In this document: positions 23,340 through 30,864 of the stretch, one piece after another
Layout of the letters: each line of letters begins with the position of its first letter
Position numbering within the stretch: position 1 is the first letter of the stretch
Assembly: GCA_944372115.1 (NCBI GenBank)
Contig: CALVYH010000009.1
Location: 1-38,996 of the forward strand
DNA: 38,996 bases
Direction: 5' to 3'
Source of the DNA: an uncultured Bacilli bacterium
Lineage (GTDB): Bacteria > Bacillota_I > Bacilli_A > RFN20 > CAG-826
The notes under the pieces: generated by a model
What the model was told of the DNA's origin: nothing
The model's input: only the letters and a program-made list of their open reading frames with translations
The model's database searches: none
Program-made: the position numbers and the translations under genes

Positions 23340-23350
23340 AATAAATACTC

Positions 23351-23563
23351 CTAACAAACAAAAATTGTGCTTGCAATAACTTTATCAAGAGCTAATCTTC
23401 CATCTTTAATCATAATGACTACATTTCCGGAATCCGAAGAAAGAATAGTTATTGTTGAATTAATTGTTATTCCAAGACTTTCCAAATGTTTTTTAACTTT
23501 AGGATCTGATGATATCCTTATTACCCTTAGTGGGGTATTTAAAGGCGCAATTGCAATTGGCAT
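23351..23563 (-). CDS. Second, divergent FeoA-like protein
   Basis: A 70-residue FeoA-like protein, first gene of the feo operon. HLESLGITINSTITILSSDSGNVVIMIKDGRLALD follows the FeoA fold, but lacks the RRRLFDMG core of its neighbour. Two dissimilar FeoA proteins before FeoB are common in Firmicutes. The ATG has GGAGG about 13 bases upstream, a long spacing. Divided roles of the two copies are not known. Confidence 0.87.
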   Translation of the reverse strand: MPIAIAPLNTPLRVIRISSDPKVKKHLESLGITINSTITILSSDSGNVVIMIKDGRLALDKVIASTIFVC

Positions 23564-23605
23564 ATACTTTCTAAATCCTCCATTAAATAAATTTGTTATT
23601 TAATT

Positions 23606-23683
23606 TTGTTAACCATCGCTAACAACAACTATATTTAATACCCTTTACAAAAAAAAGTAAAGAAAAAGTTAGTTATAGATAAC
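23606..23683 (-). promoter_or_regulatory. feo control region with three dyads
   Basis: Three inverted repeats precede feoA: TTGTTA/TAACAA with eight bases between (23606-23625), CTTTAC/GTAAAG with eight A between (23643-23662), and GTTAT-AG-ATAAC (23672-23683). The first and third contain TTAG/TTA half-sites like those of DtxR-family boxes. The -10 may be TATTAA (23635-23640). A metal regulator binding here is inference. Confidence 0.5.
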
Positions 23684-23692
23684 AAATATATT

Positions 23693-23722
23693 AAAGAAAA
23701 AACCACACAATTAATGTGTGGA
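23693..23722 (-). terminator. Terminator of the DtxR-type gene
   Basis: On the minus strand CCACAC (23716-23721), seven bases and GTGTGG (23703-23708), then six T. The stem includes the stop codon region, so the regulator and feo are separate transcripts. Confidence 0.82.
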
Positions 23723-24082
23723 ATTATATTTTTTTATTGCTTCAATAGTTTCATCACTTACGACATGTTCTATTTTACACGCATCTTCTTCAGCAACTTC
23801 ATTTTTAACACCTAATTTAATTAAAAATTCGGTTAGTGTTTTATGTCTACTATAAATTTTATCGGCATATTCTTCTCCTTTCTTTAAAAGGATGATTGAA
23901 TCATTGCTTAATATATCGATATAGCCTTTATTTTTTAAATTTTGCATAGCTCTAGAAACGGAAGCTCGTGAGAACCCCATTTTATTAGAAATATCAATAG
24001 CATGAACATTTTGTTTTTCACTTTTTAAAATTAATATTGTTTCTAAATACATTTCTTCACTTTCGTTATAAATTTTATTCAT
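23711..24082 (-). CDS. DtxR/MntR-family metal-dependent regulator
   Basis: A 123-residue transcription factor. The winged helix-turn-helix at about 10-60 (MYLETILILKSEKQNVHAIDISNKMGFSRASVSRAMQNLKNKG in order) is typical of MntR/IdeR. The metal and dimer domain (KTLTEFLIKLGV, CKIEHVVSDETIEAI) carries His, Glu, Asp and Cys candidates for metal ligands. There is no SH3 domain. The ATG has GGGGAA upstream. It stands just before the feo operon and has its own promoter, which contains a 19-base dyad of DtxR-box shape, so autoregulation and control of feo are plausible. Whether it senses iron or manganese is not clear. Confidence 0.9.
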   Translation of the reverse strand: MNKIYNESEEMYLETILILKSEKQNVHAIDISNKMGFSRASVSRAMQNLKNKGYIDILSNDSIILLKKGEEYADKIYSRHKTLTEFLIKLGVKNEVAEEDACKIEHVVSDETIEAIKKYNSTH

Positions 24083-24101
24083 TTTGAATTCCCCTATATT
24101 T

Positions 24102-24129
24102 AATATACCATTAGATAAATATTAACTAA
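24102..24129 (-). promoter_or_regulatory. Promoter and dyad of the DtxR-type gene
   Basis: TTAGTT (24124-24129) and TATATT (24102-24107) are 16 bases apart. The interrupted palindrome TTAG...CTAA (24111-24129, arms TTAGTTAA and TTATCTAA, one mismatch) is 19 bases long, the size and ends of a DtxR box, and covers the -35 and spacer. Confidence 0.55.
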
Positions 24130-24144
24130 ATTAAAAATCCTTAA

Positions 24145-25134
24145 TTATTTTTTTCTTTTAGCTAATCTTGCTAATTTATTATCTTTAACTTTTGTTAAGT
24201 TGTTGCCAACTATAATATTTAATATAACAAAAATAATTATAAAAACAACAATAACTAAAGACATGTAAGAAGGCGTAATGGTTAATCCAAAAAATTTATA
24301 ATCGAAGCCAAAACTATTTTCTAAAGAGGAAATAAACTCGCTTCCGTCATTAATTCCATTTATTGGATCTAAAACATAAGTTTTTAATTGGTCAAAAGGT
24401 TTTAATAAAAAAGCGTATCTAAAAAGTCCACAAGCATGTGTTGGAGGTAAAAACATACATAAATTATTAACCCAAGTAGGCAACATGCTCATTGGCATAT
24501 AGGCACCAATTAAAAAACCAATAGCTGTCGAAAATATAGCAATAATAGATGTTAAACTACTTTCTTTATTCATAAAAGAACAAATAAAAGTAGTCATAAG
24601 GGTTGCTGAAACAACGGAAAATACTAAAACAGCAAATATCGTTAAAAAGTCTGCAAAATTTAAAACAAATTCACCATTCACAAATAAATAAATAAAGCAA
24701 ATTAATACAAAAATAAAGTTTATACAAAAAGTAATAATAAAATTCGCTAAAAAATATGTACCTATCAAAACAGGTCCTTTTACCGGTGAAGAAATAAAGT
24801 CCCTATTTATGCCTCTATCTTTATCACGAACAAAAATATAATTCGTTTGTATTGAAACAGTTACAGAAGTAACTGCACAAATTCCACTTAACATCCATGA
24901 ATCAATAACAGTTTCTAAAATTTTAGTTAAAGTATTATTAGCTTTTATATCTAAATCTTGAAGAATAGTTCTAACGCTAGAAATTTCAAGTTCTCTTAAA
25001 AATAAAATATAAATTCCTAAAACTATAACCGGAACAATTAATGTATAAAGAACCGTTATTTTCGAACGAAAGAAAACAATTAAATGTCTTTTAGTTAAAT
25101 TAAAAAATATATTTGCATTTCTTTTTTTATTCAT
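24145..25134 (-). CDS. ABC-2 type permease
   Basis: A 329-residue membrane protein with an N-terminal amphipathic segment, a first helix at about 30-50, an extracytoplasmic loop (about 52-95), and five more helices to about 315. The central part (FVRDKDRGINRDFISSPVKG, then MPMSMLPTWVNNLCMFLPPTHA) is typical of the ABC-2 exporter permeases of DrrB/YhaP type. I use the ATG at 25134, with GGTGAG upstream; a longer frame starts from a TTG. It overlaps the end of the GT8-ABC gene by eight bases, so it is translated with it. It forms the transport channel for the fused ATPase. Substrate unknown. Confidence 0.88.
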   Translation of the reverse strand: MNKKRNANIFFNLTKRHLIVFFRSKITVLYTLIVPVIVLGIYILFLRELEISSVRTILQDLDIKANNTLTKILETVIDSWMLSGICAVTSVTVSIQTNYIFVRDKDRGINRDFISSPVKGPVLIGTYFLANFIITFCINFIFVLICFIYLFVNGEFVLNFADFLTIFAVLVFSVVSATLMTTFICSFMNKESSLTSIIAIFSTAIGFLIGAYMPMSMLPTWVNNLCMFLPPTHACGLFRYAFLLKPFDQLKTYVLDPINGINDGSEFISSLENSFGFDYKFFGLTITPSYMSLVIVVFIIIFVILNIIVGNNLTKVKDNKLARLAKRKK

Positions 25135-26911
25135 TATTCTCACCATTTTCAAAAACAATATTTTTGCCAGTTACATTCAAGAATACGTCATCCATATTTC
25201 CTTTTAAAAGTTCAAAATCAGTAATAAAATTAGAATATTTGTCAATTAAGTTTTTTCCTTTTAATGGGGTATCAACAAAAATTTTATATGCCTTTTTATC
25301 AGAATCATAAACAAAATTTTCACTATTTTCTTTTAAAATTTCTTCAAATTTATCATTCTTATTTAAAAAAGCTAGAACATAATCGCTGCTAAAAGCATTC
25401 TTCAAATCATTAGGTGTTCCTTGAGCTATTATTTTGCCTCTATCCATTATAACAACATACGTTGCTTGATCAGCCTCTTCTAAATAATGCGTTGTTAAAA
25501 ATACTGTCATTCCAGTTTTTTCTCTAATTTCATCAATTAGTGTCCAAACATTTAAACGAGTTTTAGGGTCTAAACCAGTTGTTGGTTCATCTAAAATTAA
25601 TAATTTTGGCTCATGTACCATCGCTCTAGCGATATCAACCCTTCTCTTTTGACCACCACTTAATTTTTTAACTTGTCGATTTAAAATTGGTTCTAATTCT
25701 AGTAATTCAGTAATTCTTTTTAATTTTTTGTCAGATTCTTTTTTAGTTAAAGAATAAAAAGATGTTCTAATTTTTAAATTTTCTAAAACCGTTAAATCAT
25801 TATCAAGAACACTATTTTGAAAAACAATTCCGATTTCTTCTTTTATTAATTGATTTTCTTTGTCATTATCAATATCATGCCCACAAACAATAACACGTCC
25901 ACTATCCTTCTTTAAAATTGAACAGATTATATTAATTGTCGTCGATTTCCCGGCACCATTAACACCTAAAAAAGCAAACAAACTTCCTTTTTTTACTTTA
26001 AAAGATATATCGTTAACAGCTTTTAAACTACCATAACTTTTTCTTAAATGTTCTATTTCCATAATAATATTATTCTCTTTAAAACTACTTTCTATTTTTT
26101 TATATTCTTCAAAAATATCATCAAATTCATAGATTTTTAAAGATTTATGAACTTTCTCGAATTGCCATTGCTTAACATTATAAACATGGAAAAAAGGAGT
26201 CCATTTAATGCCTTTACAAAAATGTTTTATAACAGTATTTTTTTTAACATTTCTTTGTTCATTATATTTGCCATCTAAATATAAAGCGTAGCCATGTTTT
26301 TTAGCGACCGAATTTAAAGCACTTTGATCTAAAAAGAGAAAATGTTTAGTTTTAACTAAATCGAAAACTTCTTCAAAAAATTTAACCTCTCTTGCTTTTT
26401 TTAAATTTATAAATAGAACACCAGAATTAAAGTAATCTTTTCTTATCCAAAATTTCCCCATTTTATCTACAACAATACCCAAAACATAATTATTTATTTC
26501 ATCCATAGTAAATAATTCTTCTAAAGAGTTATAAACCATAGTATCACTATCTAAATATAATATTTTCTCTGGCAAAGAAGGAATTTCTCCAGCACAAAGT
26601 CTTAAAAGAGAATACGGAGTAAACCAATTATCAAGTTTTTTAAACGTATCATGATTTTTTAAGATAACTTCTTCTTTATCTAATAAACTAACCTTAGTAT
26701 TTGGATTATAGACCTTTAATATTGTTTCGATTTTAGCAATATCTTCTTTTAAAATTGGTAAATATTTAGAATTAATATCACTAAAATCAGCAGTTAAAAT
26801 AAAAATATTAATATTAGAATTTTTATTTTTCATGACTAAAGATAGGCACGAAAGTAAAATGCCTTTTGTTACGGCTCTATTTCCAGCATATAAAACATTA
26901 ATGTCAACCAT
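25127..26911 (-). CDS. Fusion: GT8 glycosyltransferase + ABC-2 type ATPase
   Basis: A 594-residue single open frame joining two complete domains. Residues 1-270 are a GT8 (LgtC/GspA-like) glycosyltransferase: NVLYAGN, the DxD motif DSD (121-123), FNSGVLFINL (161-170), LDQSALN (194-200) and HFCKGIKW (230-237). Residues 284-594 are an ABC ATPase: Walker A GVNGAGKST (316-324), Q-loop Gln 365, LSGGQ (417-421), Walker B ending DEP (441-443), switch His 475, then a C-terminal extension with the family's LLKGNMDDVFLNVTGKNI-type end. The link is short and charged. The ATPase part begins at Met 284, preceded only by a weak AAAGAGAA, so an internal start is possible. Upstream of the first ATG there is no clear ribosome binding site. 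The cognate permease follows with overlap. I know of no such fusion; an assembly error is less likely, as no frame break is seen. Confidence 0.85.
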   Translation of the reverse strand: MVDINVLYAGNRAVTKGILLSCLSLVMKNKNSNINIFILTADFSDINSKYLPILKEDIAKIETILKVYNPNTKVSLLDKEEVILKNHDTFKKLDNWFTPYSLLRLCAGEIPSLPEKILYLDSDTMVYNSLEELFTMDEINNYVLGIVVDKMGKFWIRKDYFNSGVLFINLKKAREVKFFEEVFDLVKTKHFLFLDQSALNSVAKKHGYALYLDGKYNEQRNVKKNTVIKHFCKGIKWTPFFHVYNVKQWQFEKVHKSLKIYEFDDIFEEYKKIESSFKENNIIMEIEHLRKSYGSLKAVNDISFKVKKGSLFAFLGVNGAGKSTTINIICSILKKDSGRVIVCGHDIDNDKENQLIKEEIGIVFQNSVLDNDLTVLENLKIRTSFYSLTKKESDKKLKRITELLELEPILNRQVKKLSGGQKRRVDIARAMVHEPKLLILDEPTTGLDPKTRLNVWTLIDEIREKTGMTVFLTTHYLEEADQATYVVIMDRGKIIAQGTPNDLKNAFSSDYVLAFLNKNDKFEEILKENSENFVYDSDKKAYKIFVDTPLKGKNLIDKYSNFITDFELLKGNMDDVFLNVTGKNIVFENGENNE

Positions 26912-27240
26912 AAAATTCTTTTGATATTCACTTAATATAAAGATTATAAAATATATAATGAATATTTGATATATTTATTAATTCTATTTAAAAGAGAACT
27001 TATAAAAACTAGATGAAAAAATAAAAAAATCATTGAATTACTTTATTTAATATCATATTAATAAAAATTTTTGATTTTTGGTAACTTTTTCTATCATCGC
27101 TAAATTTATTGACAAGTTCTATTTTTAATTCTCCATGTTTCATTGATTTATCTAGTTCTTATTAAGATATTCTTTTAAAAAATTATTTATAATAGCCTAC
27201 CATCTTTTTTAAACTAATTTTAATATTACTAATATCCTAA
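26912..27240. other. Gene-free gap before tRNA-Pro
   Basis: About 330 AT-rich bases with no supported gene. On the minus strand a 37-codon frame (27030-27143) looks protein-like and is listed separately. A TATAAT and TATATT near 26945-26955 may drive the GT8-ABC gene. Confidence 0.5.
27030..27143 (-). pseudogene. Possible remnant of a protein gene
   Basis: The reading MKHGELKIELVNKFSDDRK... (37 codons, ending TGA) has a charged, balanced composition unlike the surrounding AT-rich noise, continues upstream in frame for five codons to a TAA, and has AAAT-type codon use of a real gene. No ribosome binding site. I cannot name the family; it may be chance. Confidence 0.25.
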
Positions 27241-27270
27241 AAAATAAAAACCACTCATAAATGCGAGTGG
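27241..27270 (-). terminator. Terminator of tRNA-Pro
   Basis: On the minus strand CCACTC, eight bases, GAGTGG, then TTTTTATTTT. Confidence 0.85.
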
Positions 27271-27287
27271 AAATAATTCAATGTTAA

Positions 27288-27364
27288 TGGTCGGGGCGAC
27301 AGGATTTGAACCTGCGGCCTTCTGCTCCCAAAGCAGACGCGATACCAAGCTACGCTACGCCCCG
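27288..27364 (-). tRNA. tRNA-Pro (anticodon TGG)
   Basis: Acceptor CGGGGCG/CGCCCCG, discriminator A, encoded CCA. The loop TTTGGGA closed by CTGC/GCAG gives TGG. Confidence 0.96.
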
Positions 27365-27383
27365 AACTATTTAATGCTCAAAT

Positions 27384-27412
27384 ATTATATCGAGACTTCG
27401 ATATAAAATCAA
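27384..27412 (-). promoter_or_regulatory. Promoter of tRNA-Pro with internal dyad
   Basis: TTGATT (27407-27412) and TATAAT (27384-27389), 17 bases apart. A perfect dyad TATCGA, four bases, TCGATA (27388-27403) lies in the spacer and touches the -10. Confidence 0.78.
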
Positions 27413-27453
27413 CAACATTTTAACTTTTTTATCTTTTCATTTTTTCAATTTTC

Positions 27454-27482
27454 TTGAAGTTAAATAATATCTATGATATATT
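27454..27482 (+). promoter_or_regulatory. Promoter of tRNA-Cys
   Basis: TTGAAG (27454-27459), 17 bases, TATATT (27477-27482), then AATTAAGC. Confidence 0.78.
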
Positions 27483-27500
27483 AATTAAGCATTCAATTAT

Positions 27501-27575
27501 GCTTCCTTAGCCAAGTTGGTAAGGCAACTGACTGCAACTCAGTGACCAGTGGTTCAAATCCGCTAGGAAGCTCCA
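27501..27575 (+). tRNA. tRNA-Cys (anticodon GCA)
   Basis: Acceptor GCTTCCT/AGGAAGC, discriminator T (the Cys identity base), encoded CCA. Loop CTGCAAC gives GCA. Confidence 0.96.
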
Positions 27576-27588
27576 AAAAAATAATTTT

Positions 27589-27620
27589 AACGCGCTAACC
27601 TAATAGTTGGCGCGTTTTAA
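27589..27620 (+). terminator. Terminator after tRNA-Cys
   Basis: AACGCGCTAAC and GTTGGCGCGTT form an 11-base stem with one G-U pair, followed by TTTTAATTTT. It also faces the 3' end of the DUF2130 gene. Confidence 0.85.
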
Positions 27621-27622
27621 TT

Positions 27623-29014
27623 TTATTTTTCGAGCTTATCTATTTTATTAGTAATTTTAATAATATCGAATCTATCAACTTTATTTTTTATTTCACCAAT
27701 ATAATCATTAATAACTTTATTGGAATCTTCTAATATCGAATTAGCCATTGATATAATTTTTGTAGCATTATCTTTAATAGAAATAATTTTTTTATTAATT
27801 TTTTCGGTATAATTTTCTAAATATGTTGCTTTAAGTTTATTAAATTCATCAATAATATTTTGCTTTTCTTCAAATTCAATATTTTCTTTATTTGCTTTAA
27901 GTAAAATTTCACGATATTTTAATGCTAATACATTAACCAATGATAAAAATGTAATAAAGTAAGGTGGTCTAACAACATACATATTTTCATAACCACTAAC
28001 TTTTTTAATTGGGGCGTCATTTTCATCATTCCATTCAAGTTCACTAACAAGTAAAGCGTATTCACAGTTCTTTTTCTTTTTGTCTTTATCAAGTTTAGCG
28101 TAGTGATCACTATTTTTCTTTTTATTAACACTTACGTTACTTTCATTTTTCATCTCTAAACAAACGGAAGTTAATAATTCTTCCTTTTTATAAGAATTAT
28201 CTACGTAACTTTCAAAGATAAAATCAGCTTTTGTTCCATTTGTTTCATCTTCATCTTTAATCGCAATATTATCTTTATAAAATTTACAATTAATAAAACC
28301 ACTTAAAGCATAATTTTGATATTCTTCGTTTGCCCATCTTTCTAACTTTTCGCCCAAAATTTTACTATTTTGTGAGCTTTTATTTAAACTTAAACGACTA
28401 ATTTCATTAGCTTGTAGATTAATCAAATTATCTTTTTCTTTGATTTTTTCATTAAAATCTTTTTCGAGTTCTAGTTTTAATAATGAAAGGCTATTATCTT
28501 TTTCTTTTTTTAAATTATCATTTTCGCTACGTAAATTATTAATATCTTTTTCTAAATCTAAACGAAGTTTTATCTTTTCGTTTTCAATTTTTATATTTTC
28601 ATTATTTTTAAATATATTTAATTCTTCATTTATTTTTAAAAATTCATCATCTTTTTCTTTTAATTTCTTTTCATATTCTTCTTTTAAAAGATTAGTTATT
28701 TCATTTTCTTTTATTTTAATATCATTTTCTTTAGTTTTATTTAAAGAATCAATATCTTTCTTTAAATTTTCAATAGTAACCTCTTTATTTTTTAACTCAT
28801 TTAAATAAGAAGCTTTTAATTCATTTTCTTTATGTTTAATAGCTTCATCAATTAATCTATTTATATGTTCATTTTTTTCTTCTTCGATTAAAGATAAAAG
28901 ATAAGAATTATCTATAGAGGTGATTTTTTCTAAATCAATAGTATCGCCTTTTTTTGCATCTTCTTCTAAACGTAATGTTTTTTGATTAATAATGCTAACA
29001 TTAATTTCACTCAT
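27623..29014 (-). CDS. DUF2130 protein with long coiled coil
   Basis: A 463-residue soluble protein. Residues about 35-205 are almost pure Lys/Glu/Asn/Leu heptad-like coiled coil. Residues about 212-370 form the DUF2130 domain (GEKLERWANEEY, TKADFIFE, VCLEMKNE, LDKDKKKKNCEYALLVSELEW, YVVRPPYFITFL). That domain has been grouped with restriction-endonuclease-like folds; the D of TKADFIFE and the E-x-K of LEMKNE would be the equivalent acidic residues and Lys. A second helical part ends the protein. The ATG has GGAGGGG upstream. Monocistronic. Function is unknown; a nuclease or DNA-associated role is an inference from fold. Confidence 0.85.
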   Translation of the reverse strand: MSEINVSIINQKTLRLEEDAKKGDTIDLEKITSIDNSYLLSLIEEEKNEHINRLIDEAIKHKENELKASYLNELKNKEVTIENLKKDIDSLNKTKENDIKIKENEITNLLKEEYEKKLKEKDDEFLKINEELNIFKNNENIKIENEKIKLRLDLEKDINNLRSENDNLKKEKDNSLSLLKLELEKDFNEKIKEKDNLINLQANEISRLSLNKSSQNSKILGEKLERWANEEYQNYALSGFINCKFYKDNIAIKDEDETNGTKADFIFESYVDNSYKKEELLTSVCLEMKNESNVSVNKKKNSDHYAKLDKDKKKKNCEYALLVSELEWNDENDAPIKKVSGYENMYVVRPPYFITFLSLVNVLALKYREILLKANKENIEFEEKQNIIDEFNKLKATYLENYTEKINKKIISIKDNATKIISMANSILEDSNKVINDYIGEIKNKVDRFDIIKITNKIDKLEK

Positions 29015-29113
29015 TATTTTTCCCCTCCGCTTATTTACTTTATCTATATAATTATATTGTATTTTCTATTCTTTATCAGCGAATAAAATAAAATAATAGT
29101 GACAAAAATATGT

Positions 29114-29150
29114 AACAAAAAAAGCTATTAAGATAGTTTAATAGCTTTAA
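29114..29150 (-). terminator. Terminator of potABCD
   Basis: AAAGCTATTAA (29121-29131) and TTAATAGCTTT (29138-29148) form a perfect 11-base stem with a six-base loop; seven T follow on the minus strand. Confidence 0.88.
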
Positions 29151-29156
29151 TATAAA

Positions 29157-30863
29157 TTATTTATTTAATGCTCTTAATCTTTTTCTTCTTTTAAGTTTAT
29201 ACATTCTTATTAATTTATAAGAACCTAAATAACCTAAGACAAGAATTACAAAAGTTAATAAAGAAACAACAATCCATAATGGAAGCGGGTTAACCTTTAC
29301 ATCTTCCCACATTGATACGATTTTATCATTTTGTATTCCATAATCATTCATTACATATAAAGTATTTGTATCACTTCTTTCAGGATATTGAGCTGTTAAT
29401 AATCTTCCTTCAAAAGACGATGGGTCATAATGAATTAATATTTTTATCTCACCATTTTCATCTTTAGAAAAGGTAAATACTCTATCATCTACTTCTTCTT
29501 CTAATAAAGCCTCGCTAACATAAGAAAGATCTACACTAAATGAATCGATATTTTCATCAATATTGAAAAATGGAGTGATATCATAAGTTTCATAACTACT
29601 TAAATCTTCATCTTCATCCCCATCACTAAAATCATAACTATAAAGCATGTATGCTAACATAGCATTATCAATTTCATCAGATGAAGAATTTGAAGTAATA
29701 AAAGATGTATAACCATTATAATAAACATTTGCAATTGCATTATCAGGAGAAGATAAATAATCTAAAAATTCTAAAGTATATTTATATTCATCACTAGAAT
29801 AATAACTTTCATTGTTTTGCAAAGGTGTTGCAAAACAATCCATCCAAACATTAGCCCCAATTTCAGGAATTGTATAATAAAGTTCAACTATGTCATCCCT
29901 TACTATAGTCCAATCATCATCAGCATAATATCCTCTATTAATTGAATTAACAGCATCTCCACTCCAAGCAACATTAACACCGATTTTTTGAGTGACAATA
30001 TCATTTTTTCCACTATCTACCTCAAATCCGAAAATATTAGATTTTAATTCAATTAATTTATTTTTAATTAATTCAATAGTTTCATCGCTAGAATCATTAA
30101 ATTTTTCATTTCTTTTATTATAAGAATCATCAGTATTTAAATAATAATCCTTAAATACTTCAAAATTACCAATTGCATAAGTATCTCTCATTGAATCTTT
30201 AATTGATTGAGTTCCGGCAATTAAATCATCCCATAAAAATGAATATCCATCAGAACTTGAGAAAGTTTCTATTAATTTTTCTTTCCTTTCTTCATAAGAT
30301 AAATCTTTCCATTCAGGATTATTATTAAATTTAGCTTCATTATTAGTTAAAACATAATCAGGATTAAATAAAATGCCTAATGTTCCCCACATATATCCTG
30401 CAGCATAATCTGCTAAAGTATATGTTCCAGAGTTATTATTTACCCCTAAAAGATTAAGTTTTCCACTATTATCATCAAAACTATGCAAATATTTGGTTGT
30501 ATATTTTTTATAATTTGGAAGTTTAGAGAAATCTAATGTATGCAATAAACCTTCATTGGCAAGTCTTTGAACCATATATTCGCTACAACAAATAAGATCA
30601 TATGTCGTTTTCCCTGTTTTTAAAGAATTATACATGGTTTCGTTAGTATCGTAAGTATCATAAATTATACTTACTTTTTTTTGATCTCTTTCATAAATCA
30701 TCTCAGAAAAAGAATCTAAAAGACTCATATCCATGTAATCTTCGGCATTTAAAACATGAACATAAATAGTGTCTTCCTTATTATTCGTTTCATTATTTGA
30801 ACAAGCTGTTAATCCACTAAGTAAAAAAGGGATAAGAAATAAAGATCTATAATTTTTCTTCAT
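29157..30863 (-). CDS. potD: Spermidine/putrescine-type substrate-binding lipoprotein
   Basis: A 568-residue extracellular binding protein for polyamine-like substrates. A lipoprotein signal ends at the lipobox LTAC, Cys 21. Residues about 30-500 hold the two-lobed binding domain (YDLICCSEYMVQRLANEGLL, NPEWKDLSYEER, NVAWSGDAVNSINRGYY, GANVWMDCFATP). After it a second membrane helix (about 526-547) and a basic tail (MYKLKRRKRLRALNK) follow, which ordinary PotD proteins lack and which makes this one about 200 residues longer than E. coli PotD. It would thus be anchored at both ends. Last gene of the operon, one base after potC, with GGAGGAG as ribosome binding site. Confidence 0.88.
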   Translation of the reverse strand: MKKNYRSLFLIPFLLSGLTACSNNETNNKEDTIYVHVLNAEDYMDMSLLDSFSEMIYERDQKKVSIIYDTYDTNETMYNSLKTGKTTYDLICCSEYMVQRLANEGLLHTLDFSKLPNYKKYTTKYLHSFDDNSGKLNLLGVNNNSGTYTLADYAAGYMWGTLGILFNPDYVLTNNEAKFNNNPEWKDLSYEERKEKLIETFSSSDGYSFLWDDLIAGTQSIKDSMRDTYAIGNFEVFKDYYLNTDDSYNKRNEKFNDSSDETIELIKNKLIELKSNIFGFEVDSGKNDIVTQKIGVNVAWSGDAVNSINRGYYADDDWTIVRDDIVELYYTIPEIGANVWMDCFATPLQNNESYYSSDEYKYTLEFLDYLSSPDNAIANVYYNGYTSFITSNSSSDEIDNAMLAYMLYSYDFSDGDEDEDLSSYETYDITPFFNIDENIDSFSVDLSYVSEALLEEEVDDRVFTFSKDENGEIKILIHYDPSSFEGRLLTAQYPERSDTNTLYVMNDYGIQNDKIVSMWEDVKVNPLPLWIVVSLLTFVILVLGYLGSYKLIRMYKLKRRKRLRALNK

Positions 30864-30864
30864 T

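Noticed and set aside
26040-26110. Frameshift or separate gene start between GT8 and ABC domains
   Set aside because: The frame is open throughout and no strong ribosome binding site precedes Met 284, so I kept one fused gene and noted the internal start as a possibility.
28440-28808. 122-codon + strand frame rich in Ser and Phe
   Set aside because: Antisense shadow of the DUF2130 coiled coil.
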